A stretch of DNA of 21,664 bases from OFTM34 sp047639415 (GTDB lineage: Bacteria; Planctomycetota; UBA1135; GCA-002686595): assembly GCA_047639415.1 (NCBI GenBank), contig JBLINP010000044.1, positions 1-21,664 on the forward strand, in the 5' to 3' direction. The position numbers and the translations under genes are program-made. Positions 8,901 to 17,652 of the stretch are shown here, piece after piece. The notes below the pieces were generated by a model that did not search any database, had not been told where the DNA came from, and was given only the letters and a program-made list of their open reading frames with translations. Position 1 is the stretch's first letter; each line of letters starts with the position of its first letter.

Positions 8901-9482
8901 TTACGGGAAGATGGAGTAAGAGGGATGCAGCTCGACGTCGGAGATCGTACCGCCACGAACGAGCACGGTACCTTTATACAGAGCGCCTTGGCGGTGGGCT
9001 TCGATCAGAACCTCGCCATCGTCATTGGCAAGTTTCATGACATCGGCGGCGCGGCTAATGATTTGGACGCGTTCGTAGCCCATGGCGAGAAGTCGATTCA
9101 CCACGCGTTCGGAAACCGTAGGACTTGGTGTGGCCGGAACAAGTACGCCGTCCGATTCCCCCCTCGATTGTTGCGCCTGGGTTTCGACCGCTCGTAAGAG
9201 AACGTCCTCCGTGCGCTTCTGTCCGTCGCGAATGTCGACCACGACGTGTTCCAGACGGCGCAGGTCGATATCCTCGCGCTCGCTGGTCAACTTGCGAACC
9301 ATGGAAGTCAGCTCGGCTAGAACTTCGAGGCGCTCATCCAATCGGTCCAGTCCCCGGAGCCCGGCGACCAACATCCACAGCGCGATGGCGCAGGCCGTTC
9401 CAATCAGAACGAATAGCGCGACGATCCAAGGCAGTCCGGCGACGAGCCAGTTGGGAATCTCAGTGAGGACGGGTTCAGACAT
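8901..9482 (-). CDS. Membrane-anchored coiled-coil protein of unknown function
   Basis: I do not recognise this 193-residue protein. It has one strong hydrophobic segment at about 12-40 (WLVAGLPWIVALFVLIG onward), followed by a heptad-like, charged and Leu-rich stretch at about 44-103 that should form a coiled coil. Next comes a short Ser/Pro-rich linker (105-122) and a compact C-terminal region (123-193) with RVVNRLLAMGYERVQIISRA and alternating strand-like segments. The C-terminal part could be a small alpha/beta domain. Charge distribution suggests the coiled coil faces the cytoplasm, but topology is not certain. It starts with ATG at 9482 and ends 115 bases before asnS on the same strand, so it may head the transcript. 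The coding pattern is consistent with its neighbours, which supports a real gene. Confidence 0.7.
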   Translation of the reverse strand: MSEPVLTEIPNWLVAGLPWIVALFVLIGTACAIALWMLVAGLRGLDRLDERLEVLAELTSMVRKLTSEREDIDLRRLEHVVVDIRDGQKRTEDVLLRAVETQAQQSRGESDGVLVPATPSPTVSERVVNRLLAMGYERVQIISRAADVMKLANDDGEVLIEAHRQGALYKGTVLVRGGTISDVELHPSYSIFP

Positions 9483-9506
9483 GACGATCGGGCGCGGGCG
9501 AATCGA

Positions 9507-9523
9507 TGTGACGGAAGGTCACA
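9507..9523. promoter_or_regulatory. Inverted repeat in the divergent promoter region, possible operator
   Basis: TGTGAC and GTCACA form a perfect 6-bp inverted repeat with a 5-base spacer. It lies 25 bases upstream of the minus-strand membrane protein start (9482) and 180 bases before the NhaC start. The half-sites look like those of the CRP/FNR family, but the spacing between TGTGA and TCACA is 7 rather than the usual 6. The site is suggestive only. Confidence 0.25.
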
Positions 9524-9705
9524 ACTTTAGGCCGTGTGCGATCCGCCAGAATACCATCGTCTGGCCCGCTCCCAACCCCAGCCCCCCATCGCCGACGGAT
9601 TTTTGCGTCCAGCGGCCATGAAAGCGCTGGAGCCGCTTGAAGCCGCGAGTTCGCACCTTTTGGTCCGTGTGATCGTCCTGTCGTGCGGATAGAGTGACCT
9701 GCCAT

Positions 9706-11829
9706 ATGGTCCGAGCGCTCTCCATCCTGTTCGTCGTGCTGCTTGTCGGCGCGCTTGTCCAGCTACCGCCTGCCAATCCCGCGCGCCTAGCCACCGTCCA
9801 AATCGCCGATTTATTGGGTGAGGCTCCGGACGGAGCGACGGCCCCAGAAGGTGAAAAACCACTGAGCTTGGCGGCTCAAATTCTGCGTGGCAAACACACA
9901 TCAGAGCGCACCGATGAGGGATTGAAGTTCTCCATCTTCGGAGCACGCATGGTGGCTGAGGGCACCGACGAAAAGTCCGGCATTTTGTTGCACGGTATTT
10001 TGCGCGACTCGATTGCGCGCGGCCTTCGCATTCAAGCGGCCTCCGGCGCTGCGGACGAAAGCGGTGAAGACGCATCCATGTCCATCGCGATTCCTGGCCA
10101 GGACATGCCGCAAGTTGGTGGCGCCAGTTTTGTTGGAAAGTATGAAGACGGGATTCTTTCGCTCGAATATCAACCGGTTGGCGAGCCAGCGCTAATCGCT
10201 TCGAAGGAGTTCTCGCCTCCCAACAAGTTCAGTTTATTCCCGCCCCTCATCGCGATCTTCCTCGCGATTCTGTTTAGAAAACCTGTGCCCGCGCTGTTCT
10301 TTGGCGTTTTCTCAGGCGCCATGCTTCTGCAACACGGAGCGGGAGCCGGTTGGCTAGCCAGCATTGGCAGCGGTTTCGTCGACATCTTCGGTGTCTTCTT
10401 TTGGAAAGAACTCGTCGATTCGTGGCGAGCGCAAACCATCGGCTTCGTAATTTTCATGTTGGCCATGGTCGGTGTAATCACCAAGAACGGTGGATTGCGC
10501 GGATTGATGGACCTGATTGCGCGCCGTGCGACATCCGCTCGAAACACTCAAGTAGCTACCTTTCTGATGGGTTTGGCTGTCTTCTTCGACGATTACGCCA
10601 ACACGATCTTGGTTGGCTCTACGATGCGCCCACTCACCGATCGCTTCCGCATCTCGCGTGAAAAGTTGGCTTACATTGTCGATAGCACCGCCGCCCCCGT
10701 CGCCGGTATCTCAATCTTCAGCACTTGGATCGCTTACGAAGTTTCGACTTTCAGTTCGCAACTACCCGCTGCTGGTTTAGCTGCAAGCGATGGGTACGCG
10801 ATCTTCTTTCAAACGCTGCCGTATCGTTTCTACTGCCTCTTCGCGATTGCGATGGTCGCCTTCGTCGTTTTCACGGGCCGCGACTTTGGCCCGATGCTCA
10901 AAGCGGAAAAACGTGCGCGTGAAAAGGGCGAGCTGATTCGCCCCGGCGGAAAAGCAATGGTTGGCGATCACGCCACAAAACTGGCCCCCGCCGATGGTGT
11001 CATTCCAAAAGCAAGCCGAGCGCTGCTGCCCCTGTTTTTGTTCATCGCCATAACCTTGTTCGAAATCGTGCGAGGCGGCGGCGGTTTTGACATGAGCTTA
11101 GCGGAGTGGACCTCAGTCGAAGGGTTCTCGAGATTAATCGGTGCCGGCGGAGGAATCTGGCCCCTGTTCGCAGGTTCGATGGCGGGCTTCGTGCTCGCCG
11201 TCATCATGTCCTTCGCGGTAGGTCTCAAATCCGAAGTCGCAGGCGCGGCCTGGAACACCCTGCGATCGATGGGAATCGCGATTGTGATCCTCTATCTGGC
11301 CTGGATGATCGGAAGCGTGTGCGACGACCTCGGAACCGCCTCCTACCTGACCGAATTGATCGGGGACTCCCTCCGCCCCGAACTCCTCCCGATCCTGCTC
11401 TTCCTGCTCGCCGGAGTTGTCGCCTTCGCAACCGGCTCTTCCTGGAGCACCATGGGCATTCTGCTGCCGCTGGTCGTCGGGCTGTCCTATAACCTGGGCG
11501 AGGCTGGCGGAATTGAGCATTTGAGTGGTTTGACGCTGATGGTTCTCTCCATCGGCGCCGTGCTAGAGGGCGCTATCTTCGGCGATCACTGCAGTCCGAT
11601 CTCCGACACCACGGTACTTTCTTCCATCGCGACAGCTTCCGATCACATCGATCACGTCCGAACTCAAGCTCCCTACGCGATTTCGACGATGATCATCGCA
11701 ATCATCGCGGGCTATTTCCCCTGCGCGTTCCTCGGAACATCGCCCTACGTCGGGTGGTTGATGGGACTCTCCCTGCTGGCCCTTCTCATGTTCGTCAGCG
11801 GCAAGCGCGTCGACACGTCCACAAACTAA
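9706..11829 (+). CDS. NhaC-family Na+/H+ antiporter with N-terminal extracytoplasmic domain
   Basis: The 707-residue membrane protein is unusually long; the NhaC core is normally about 450-500 residues. Residues 1-20 form a signal-like hydrophobic segment. Residues about 28-172 are soluble, polar and strand-rich and should lie outside the cytoplasm. The antiporter core starts near 176 (LFPPLIAIFLAILF). Family motifs are clear: FFDDYANT at 293-300 with its acidic pair, RPLTDRFRISREKLAYIVD shortly after, SSWSTMGILLPL, and GAIFGDHCSPISDTTVLSS near the end. The family exchanges Na+ for H+ across the inner membrane, and some relatives move organic ions. I chose the ATG at 9706; a GTG at 9694 would add four residues. 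The next gene starts 33 bases after the stop, so they probably form an operon. The role of the N-terminal domain is not evident. Confidence 0.85.
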   Translation: MVRALSILFVVLLVGALVQLPPANPARLATVQIADLLGEAPDGATAPEGEKPLSLAAQILRGKHTSERTDEGLKFSIFGARMVAEGTDEKSGILLHGILRDSIARGLRIQAASGAADESGEDASMSIAIPGQDMPQVGGASFVGKYEDGILSLEYQPVGEPALIASKEFSPPNKFSLFPPLIAIFLAILFRKPVPALFFGVFSGAMLLQHGAGAGWLASIGSGFVDIFGVFFWKELVDSWRAQTIGFVIFMLAMVGVITKNGGLRGLMDLIARRATSARNTQVATFLMGLAVFFDDYANTILVGSTMRPLTDRFRISREKLAYIVDSTAAPVAGISIFSTWIAYEVSTFSSQLPAAGLAASDGYAIFFQTLPYRFYCLFAIAMVAFVVFTGRDFGPMLKAEKRAREKGELIRPGGKAMVGDHATKLAPADGVIPKASRALLPLFLFIAITLFEIVRGGGGFDMSLAEWTSVEGFSRLIGAGGGIWPLFAGSMAGFVLAVIMSFAVGLKSEVAGAAWNTLRSMGIAIVILYLAWMIGSVCDDLGTASYLTELIGDSLRPELLPILLFLLAGVVAFATGSSWSTMGILLPLVVGLSYNLGEAGGIEHLSGLTLMVLSIGAVLEGAIFGDHCSPISDTTVLSSIATASDHIDHVRTQAPYAISTMIIAIIAGYFPCAFLGTSPYVGWLMGLSLLALLMFVSGKRVDTSTN

Positions 11830-11862
11830 TCCCCGACACGCGTGGCCCCCAAAGAGAGTTCT

Positions 11863-12879
11863 ATGACCCGTCGCCTGATGATAGGCGTTTTGTTCGGGAT
11901 CGTCGTCTATATCGGGATCATTATTTGGACCGGGTACGACTCGATCATCGAAGCAACTCGGGATTTTCCGCTCTACTTGATTCCGATCGCGTTACTGCTG
12001 GCCACGGCGAACTACTTGCTGCGATTCTTCAAGTGGGAGCGCTATCGCAAACTGCTGAATATCGACCTCGATCAGAAGACTTCCTTTCTGATCTACCTTG
12101 CTGGATTTTCGATGGGCGTGACTCCCGGCAAGATGGGAGAGGTCTTCAAGTCGTGGCTGATTCGCAAAGTCAATGGTACGAAGATCAGCTACAGCGCCCC
12201 CATCGTCGTCGCTGAGCGCTTTACGGATTTACTCGGCTACTTGATCCTAGTAGCGATCGGTGGACTGGCCACCATGCCCGAGTACCAGTGGGTCTTTTGG
12301 GCGACCCTCGGAATTTGCGCTGTCGCCTTGGTCTTAATCGGCTCAGAGAAATTTTCCGCCTTGGCCGTCAAGATCGTTTCCAGGACGCCTTACTTGAAGC
12401 GTATGAGCAAGAAGGTCGAACGCTCTTTCGCGACGACGCGCATTCTACTCGCGCCGAAAGAATTACTCTTCCCAACTGCACTATCCGTCGTTTCCTGGGG
12501 CTGCGAATGCACTGCGTTTTGGTTGATTGCCGACGGCATGGTCGATGGCGATCTTGATTTTCTTTTCGCCGTATTCGCCTATGCCTTTAGTGCCGTGGCC
12601 GGCGCAGTCCTGATCATTTTTCCTGGCGGAATTGGAATTACCGAATTCACTGGCGGAAAGCTTTTACGCCACAAATATATGCCCTTGCTCGAAGAGTCCG
12701 GCGTGGCAAGCGATGTCATCAAAGAGGTGGCGCAATCGAAAGCCGCAGGCGCCATGTTGCTCACGCGCTTCTGCACTTTGTGGTTTGCCGTAATCGTCGG
12801 CTTGATCGCGACAGCCCTCTTCCGCAAAACCTACGGACAAGTCGACGGTAACGAAACCGAAGAGCCGGACGCGCTCTAG
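11863..12879 (+). CDS. LPG_synthase_TM / UPF0104-type integral membrane protein
   Basis: The protein has 338 residues with about eight hydrophobic segments, the first at 5-22. It matches the lysylphosphatidylglycerol-synthase transmembrane family (PF03706) by its signature pieces: FSMGVTPGKMGEVFKSWLIRK near 85-105, AERFTDLLGYLIL near 120-132, and FPGGIGITEFTGG near 253-265. It lacks the cytoplasmic aminoacyl-transferase domain of MprF, so it is not an LPG synthase by itself. Stand-alone members are thought to act in lipid or glycan flipping, but this is not settled. The ATG at 11863 has AGAGAG a few bases upstream; a GTG at 11842 would add seven residues. It follows the antiporter gene in a probable operon. 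Its TAG stop shares the tetranucleotide CTAG with the stop of the convergent BatA-like gene. Confidence 0.8.
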   Translation: MTRRLMIGVLFGIVVYIGIIIWTGYDSIIEATRDFPLYLIPIALLLATANYLLRFFKWERYRKLLNIDLDQKTSFLIYLAGFSMGVTPGKMGEVFKSWLIRKVNGTKISYSAPIVVAERFTDLLGYLILVAIGGLATMPEYQWVFWATLGICAVALVLIGSEKFSALAVKIVSRTPYLKRMSKKVERSFATTRILLAPKELLFPTALSVVSWGCECTAFWLIADGMVDGDLDFLFAVFAYAFSAVAGAVLIIFPGGIGITEFTGGKLLRHKYMPLLEESGVASDVIKEVAQSKAAGAMLLTRFCTLWFAVIVGLIATALFRKTYGQVDGNETEEPDAL

Positions 12880-14288
12880 TCGGTTCCCAGCCGCCAAGCA
12901 CCTAGGAATGCGAAACTGGCGGCAATGATGGCGAGCCAGATGTCAAATCGCATGGAGTGCGGGTTCGCCTCGGAAGCTGCATTCGTCAATACCTTGCTGT
13001 AACTGCGATTGCCGGCCGCTTGTCTTTCCACAAGCGACGCGGATCTAGGTTCAGGCAAAACCGCCTCGTCAAACAGCTTGGACCAGGAAAGTGCGAAACT
13101 GGCGGGGTCGCCTGTGGGCCGCCCGAGTTCGGCGTTCGAGGTGGCTGCCCATTCGATCGAAATCTGACCTGGGCGCCAGCTCACCAAACCCTGGCCCGCG
13201 GCGGTAAGCCAGACATTGCGCAATGACTGCACCGAGTCGAAGGCGGTGCTATTCGAGCGTAATTCGACCCGAAGTTTCCACCCTTCGCGGCCAACTTCTA
13301 CGGTTCGCGTTTCAACAGAATTGAAGCTGGTCGGCGAAAGTACGAGTGCTGGCTGGCTCGATTCCACAGCGGATGGTGCATGCGTAAGTTCGAAGCCGCG
13401 CGTACTGCACCACACTTTGAAAAGCTCGCCAACCGCTCCCAATCCGGAAACCGGTGCGATCGCAAAGCGCGGTGGAACCGCCAGTTCGTCCAGAACTTCT
13501 CCGCCTCGCCATAACAATTGCTGGTTGCCGCGTCGGCCAATCAAACCAGTCGCTTCGGCGCCACCGCTCGCGAACAAGTTGGCCCTTTGAATCGGCAAAG
13601 CGCGATCCGTTACGAGCAGATAACCGGCGGCATCGAACGAGTCGAATTCTGGACGTGCGCTGGGCCACAGATCGGGGCTGAGCCATTGAGCGGGCGGCGC
13701 TTCCAATCGATCACTTTCGAACGGCACGCGCCCTGGCGATGAATACGTCAATTGGTCCCCGGCGCGCCAAGCATCGCTCAAAACAACCAGCGCCGCATCC
13801 AGAGCGACTTCGATTCGAAGCGCGCTCCCGGGCGGGGTTACGGGGCACAAATCACGGTCGATGCGACTTGGCTCCCCCAACACATTCAATTCGGAGTAAG
13901 GGTGCGCTGGAAGCATGTTCAAAAACATCGAAGGCGAACGATCCACGACAACTTGCCACGTCCGACCTGCAGAGGTGCGTTGCATTCTCGGTTGGCTTGC
14001 AGCCATTGCCGCGCTCGCTAGCGCAACCGTGAAGAGCCATAACGTTGGCGGAATGCTTGCTCGTGACGATGCCGAGGCAATCGGTTGCGATTCGTTCAAT
14101 CGCCTCCACAACCGGAGACTACTTGTGGCGCGTTGCAGCGGCCTTACCTTGGATTTGGCAATCAGTAGCAGGAGTAAGGGCAACAACAATCCGGCTAGAA
14201 CAAATGGTTGCGCGAATTCGAAGCCGCCCAAACTGAGTTCACCTGCGAGGGCAACCGTCAGTTCGTTGAGTTTGGGTACGGCGATCAT
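12876..14288 (-). CDS. BatA-like membrane protein with degenerate von Willebrand A domain
   Basis: The 470-residue protein begins with the double-transmembrane BatA-type N-terminus: FAQPFVLAGLLLPLLLLLI at about 25-43 and a second helix at about 80-98. A vWA-type strand with a MIDAS-like DRSPS (114-118) follows in WQVVVDRSPSM. The middle is long and divergent and lacks a clear second MIDAS block. A C-terminal helix (about 448-466, IWLAIIAASFAFLGAW) anchors the end. In the Bat ('aerotolerance') gene clusters, such proteins sit beside DUF58 and a MoxR ATPase and act in envelope or stress functions. Here DUF58 is 11 bases upstream, but MoxR is not in the window. It is the last gene of a three-gene minus-strand operon. 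Parts of the middle region have no identifiable fold, so the annotation is firm only for the N-terminus and the vWA start. Confidence 0.65.
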   Translation of the reverse strand: MIAVPKLNELTVALAGELSLGGFEFAQPFVLAGLLLPLLLLLIAKSKVRPLQRATSSLRLWRRLNESQPIASASSRASIPPTLWLFTVALASAAMAASQPRMQRTSAGRTWQVVVDRSPSMFLNMLPAHPYSELNVLGEPSRIDRDLCPVTPPGSALRIEVALDAALVVLSDAWRAGDQLTYSSPGRVPFESDRLEAPPAQWLSPDLWPSARPEFDSFDAAGYLLVTDRALPIQRANLFASGGAEATGLIGRRGNQQLLWRGGEVLDELAVPPRFAIAPVSGLGAVGELFKVWCSTRGFELTHAPSAVESSQPALVLSPTSFNSVETRTVEVGREGWKLRVELRSNSTAFDSVQSLRNVWLTAAGQGLVSWRPGQISIEWAATSNAELGRPTGDPASFALSWSKLFDEAVLPEPRSASLVERQAAGNRSYSKVLTNAASEANPHSMRFDIWLAIIAASFAFLGAWRLGTD

Positions 14289-14299
14289 TGAGACACGAA

Positions 14300-15166
14300 T
14301 CAGTTCGGGGACAAGACTGACTGAACAATGGACTCGAAGGCTGTCGTACTACTAAAGCACCCACAGCCGATACGATGTTTGGCCGAAAACTCGCGCCAAC
14401 TCTCCAACTCGTGACTGAGTTCAAGCTCGTAGGCATTGCGCGTTTCGGAGTCGACCCGCACGCGATGAACCGCACCCGTTTCGGCATCGACCCACTCGGT
14501 TGATTCGCTGAGTTCGGGAACCAATTCCTCCTGCGCCAAAATTCGGAGCAGGAACAACTCTTGGCCGGGCCGACGAATGCCTTGGACGGCGGCGAGGTCG
14601 ACGTCGAAGAAGTCACCGAGTAAAAACACGCGGCCGACGCCTCTCAACTTCAGCTTAGGCAAGAGCGGCCTAAGCCCTTGTTCACTCGAAGCTCGCTTCG
14701 TTTCGATCCACCTCATCAAACTCGCCACGTCTTCGGTCCGACGCACGACTCGACTCTCGGTGTCCGCTGTGGTCCAAACTGTGACCCGGGCTTTGGCGCG
14801 AGCACCGAGGGCCGTCACGGCGACGGCAACTTCGGCGGCCACCTGCAACTTGCCTGGAATCCCAATTCCCATCGAGGCGCTCGTGTCCAGCACGACGCAC
14901 CACTCTTCACTGGCCTCGCGCTTACACACGCGCACCAGCGGCTGGTCCAGTCGGGCCAGCAGAGACCAATCCAAGAGTCTCAAATCCTCGCCAGCTCGAT
15001 ACGCTCGGTAACCCACGAACTCTTCGCCAGAACCGAACAACGTTGAATTGCCTCGACCTTCTCGACGCTGTGAACTACTCACCAATCTGCCCGTCAAGGC
15101 CCCTACTCGCCGGAGGAAATCCGGCGCAAATTTGATCAGCGGTGAGGGCAGTAGATCGGGATTCAT
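14300..15166 (-). CDS. DUF58 family protein (vWA-like)
   Basis: The 288-residue protein has the standard DUF58 (PF01882) signature: GEEFVGYRAYRAGEDLRLLDW at about 47-67, then ARLDQPLVRVCKREA, and a MIDAS-like DTSASMG at 94-100. DUF58 proteins are usually encoded with MoxR AAA+ ATPases and BatA/BatB membrane proteins. They are believed to be chaperone-like partners for assembly of envelope or metal-containing complexes; the biochemical role is not settled. No membrane segment is seen, so it should be cytoplasmic. It starts with ATG 5 bases after the phosphatase stop and ends 11 bases before the BatA-like gene, so all three are almost surely one transcript. Being placed downstream of a SpoIIE phosphatase instead of MoxR is the odd point. 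Confidence 0.85.
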   Translation of the reverse strand: MNPDLLPSPLIKFAPDFLRRVGALTGRLVSSSQRREGRGNSTLFGSGEEFVGYRAYRAGEDLRLLDWSLLARLDQPLVRVCKREASEEWCVVLDTSASMGIGIPGKLQVAAEVAVAVTALGARAKARVTVWTTADTESRVVRRTEDVASLMRWIETKRASSEQGLRPLLPKLKLRGVGRVFLLGDFFDVDLAAVQGIRRPGQELFLLRILAQEELVPELSESTEWVDAETGAVHRVRVDSETRNAYELELSHELESWREFSAKHRIGCGCFSSTTAFESIVQSVLSPN

Positions 15167-15171
15167 CCCAT

Positions 15172-16572
15172 TTAGATTCGGCGTGCAACCACCACGGTGA
15201 TGTCGTCTTCGCGCACGCCCTTAGAGAGTGCGAGCGCCTCTTCAACCATCGCGACTGTCAAGTCTTCGGTCGACTTGTCGACGTTTTCTAGAAAGGCGCG
15301 CTTCAAACCTTCGACTCCAAAAAGTTCATCGGGCTTGTCGACGTCGCGCGCTTCAACGATGCCATCGGTAAATGCGATCAACACATCCCCGGAATCGAGT
15401 TGAATCGGTCCGCCACCTTCGTACTCGATACTCTCGATCATTCCGAGAGCCGGATTGCGTCCGCTTAGCTCGACAAATTCGCCAGTAGCCTTGCACCACA
15501 CAATTGGATCGCAATGCCCCGCGTTGACGAAGTTCAGTTCTCCCGAGTCGGCCAGCATGGCGATGAACAGCGTGAGGAAGCGGCCGTCATCAATCGTCTC
15601 ACACAGGTCTTCGTTGACAAGCGTCGCCAACGTTCCCGGGTCCGATTCAGAGCGCAAGTAAGAACGTAGGCTCGCTTTTGCCGACATCGTAATCAATGCC
15701 GGGCCGACGCCGTGACCGGTCGCATCTCCGACAGAGATCACTAATCGTCCGTCTTGAGTTTTGCGGAAGTCGTAAAAGTCGCCGGAGGTTTGGTCCGCGC
15801 CGCGATACCAACCGAACAGTTCGAAACTGGTCAGCCCGTCCGGAACTTTCGACATCATGTAGCGCTGGATCTCGCTGGCCGATTCCGATTCCTGCACCAG
15901 TCGAGCTTTCTCAAGTGAGACGTGATGCAAGCGCTCGTTTTCAAGGGTGACCGAAATCTGCCGTGCCAGCGCGGCGAAGACCTGTAAGTCGCGCCGTGAG
16001 AATTGGCGGGTGGCCACGCGGGAATCAACGTAGAGAACTCCCGAAGCGCGCTCGCCTTGACCGTCGCCCTGATTCATCGTCAGGGGCACGCACATCACTG
16101 CGCGCAATTTCAAGTCGAATACCGACTGCCCCAGATCGAGCGCTTCCGCATCCGAATTGACCGTCGCCCGTACGGGGTCCAACTCCTTCGATACCTTTTT
16201 CACGATCGAGGTCGAAAACCGCTGATCGTCGGCTGCGTCCTCGCCTTGGTTGGAGCGAGCTACGCGAACCTCAAGCGTTCCGTCCTCGACCTCAACCAAC
16301 AGCAAACCGCGCTCGGCCCCCGTAATTTTGACCGAGTGATCGACAATCACTCTCAGCTGGGTCCCCAGGTCATCCTGTGACTCCGAAACCCGGGCAATTG
16401 CGTCCAAGAGGACTTCAATGGTCTGGCGGTCGACTTGACTGTCGCCGGTCAGAATCTGCGTGGTGAGATCCTTCGATGCCGAAGACGGACTCTCGCCCGC
16501 CATTTTCGGGCTGTCGGCCCCAGCACTGGGTTTATCAGCACCCTCTTTGTGTTTTTTTCGACGAAAGAACAT
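15172..16572 (-). CDS. GAF domain-SpoIIE (PP2C-type) serine phosphatase, RsbU-like
   Basis: The 466-residue protein opens with a basic, Ser-rich tail (1-45), then a GAF sensor domain (about 55-213, with ITGAERGLLLVEV and GVLYVDSR), a helical linker, and a SpoIIE/PP2C phosphatase domain (about 245-466). The metal-binding motifs are intact: SGDFYDF at 263-269, VGDATGHGVG at 281-290, NAGH at 350-353, FTDG at 401-404, and EDDITV at 455-460. Enzymes of this type remove phosphate from STAS-domain anti-sigma antagonists in partner-switching pathways, with the GAF domain tuning activity to a ligand. Two STAS proteins are encoded divergently 134 bases away and are the obvious candidate substrates. The ATG at 16572 begins MFFRRKK. 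It is the first gene of the operon with DUF58 and BatA-like. No membrane segment is present. Confidence 0.92.
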   Translation of the reverse strand: MFFRRKKHKEGADKPSAGADSPKMAGESPSSASKDLTTQILTGDSQVDRQTIEVLLDAIARVSESQDDLGTQLRVIVDHSVKITGAERGLLLVEVEDGTLEVRVARSNQGEDAADDQRFSTSIVKKVSKELDPVRATVNSDAEALDLGQSVFDLKLRAVMCVPLTMNQGDGQGERASGVLYVDSRVATRQFSRRDLQVFAALARQISVTLENERLHHVSLEKARLVQESESASEIQRYMMSKVPDGLTSFELFGWYRGADQTSGDFYDFRKTQDGRLVISVGDATGHGVGPALITMSAKASLRSYLRSESDPGTLATLVNEDLCETIDDGRFLTLFIAMLADSGELNFVNAGHCDPIVWCKATGEFVELSGRNPALGMIESIEYEGGGPIQLDSGDVLIAFTDGIVEARDVDKPDELFGVEGLKRAFLENVDKSTEDLTVAMVEEALALSKGVREDDITVVVARRI

Positions 16573-16705
16573 GGCCTCAGTTTACTCGTCCGCCCCCTCG
16601 ACTAGCCTCGCTCCCCGGGAAATTCCTTGATGATCCTCGCCTCTCCATCGATTATCCTTCCCACCCAACCCAGTACCCTTCTATCCAGCGCACACGAGTC
16701 GACCC
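16573..16705. promoter_or_regulatory. Divergent promoter region between phosphatase operon and STAS-PilZ genes
   Basis: These 133 bases separate the starts of two divergent transcripts and must hold both promoters. I cannot recognise a convincing -35/-10 pair or operator. The layout itself suggests shared regulation. Confidence 0.3.
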
Positions 16706-17533
16706 ATGCACATTACGGCGGAGCCCCGCGACAACTACACGATCCTTCACCTGCGGGGCGAATTCGACACGTTCTACTGCCCTCATTTGCACAAGGAAGT
16801 GGAATCCCTAATCGCAGCGGGAACCACCCGGGTCGCGATCAATCTACGGCTTGTCAAGTTCATCAATTCGACGGCCTTGGGCGCCATCATCAAGGCCTCC
16901 AAAACCCTGACCGCCGCCGGTGGAAAACTCACCATCGCGCGCCCCTCTCGGTTTTGCGCGGACATCATTCAAAAGGTGGGGCTCGACAGAGTCGTACCGA
17001 TGTTCGAAAGCGATGAAGCCGCCGGCGCGGCCCTCCTCGAAGGTGCCAACGAAGGCGAGATTCGTTCGGGCGAACTCAAAGAAGAGGAAGAGGGCGCCGT
17101 TATGTTTTCGCCGCTCGACAATTCTCGAGTCGAGCACTTCGTCCCCGAAGAACACCGCGGTGGTGGCAAAGCCAATCCGGTTCACGGACATAGCTTTGGC
17201 AAGTCCTGGCGCGGAATCGGGAAGATGAATGATCTCAGCGCCGACGGACTGCGTTTCAGTTGGAGCGGCGGAACGACCGGTATGTCGCCCTTCGAGATTT
17301 CGCAATTCCTCGCCATCGGAACGGACCTCAAAGTCAAATTCCGCTTGCCCCTCCTTCAAAAGGGACACTGCGAAGCTGAGGTCACCGTCACCGAAATCGA
17401 TGAGCGTGAAAACTCGGTCAAGATCGGCGCCAGTTTCAAATCCATCGACAAGGAAACGTCACAAGCCGTCGAGCAATACGCGACGGACATGGCGTTCCTT
17501 AAGAGCGAACTGAAACAAGCGACGGATTCCTGA
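16706..17533 (+). CDS. STAS-PilZ-like fusion protein, copy 1 (anti-sigma antagonist type)
   Basis: The 275-residue protein has an N-terminal STAS domain (about 1-110), an acidic linker (about 110-145), and a C-terminal PilZ-like domain (about 160-270). The STAS core shows YTILHLRGEFDT and the phosphoacceptor loop NSTALG at 54-59, which replaces the usual D-S-S/T-G-L-G of SpoIIAA/RsbV; Ser55 and Thr56 are the candidate sites. The PilZ-like region has RGIGK at 169-173 (canonical RxxxR but ending in Lys) and an intact DxSxxG motif, DLSADG at 176-181, then the LPLL strand and GASF. PilZ domains often bind cyclic-di-GMP through these two motifs. The protein probably switches partners when dephosphorylated by the divergent SpoIIE phosphatase. 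The ATG at 16706 fits the STAS start; its ribosome site is weak. Binding of the nucleotide is inference. Confidence 0.8.
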   Translation: MHITAEPRDNYTILHLRGEFDTFYCPHLHKEVESLIAAGTTRVAINLRLVKFINSTALGAIIKASKTLTAAGGKLTIARPSRFCADIIQKVGLDRVVPMFESDEAAGAALLEGANEGEIRSGELKEEEEGAVMFSPLDNSRVEHFVPEEHRGGGKANPVHGHSFGKSWRGIGKMNDLSADGLRFSWSGGTTGMSPFEISQFLAIGTDLKVKFRLPLLQKGHCEAEVTVTEIDERENSVKIGASFKSIDKETSQAVEQYATDMAFLKSELKQATDS

Positions 17534-17652
17534 AACAACGCGTTGGTTCGATTCGTAGCCTCGGCGCAAAACGCCCTCTACTTCCAACGACCGCATCTCT
17601 CTATGAACACAATCTCACGGTCGGTTGCGCGATCGCGTCTAATCGACTGTGA

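Noticed and set aside
8786..8956. Upstream extension of asnS by 57 residues
   Set aside because: It overlaps the preceding gene, has no AsnRS likeness, and the ATG at 8785 opens exactly at the OB-fold domain.
9507..9523. Perfect CRP binding site
   Set aside because: The spacer between TGTGA and TCACA is 7 bases, not 6; kept only as a low-confidence operator.
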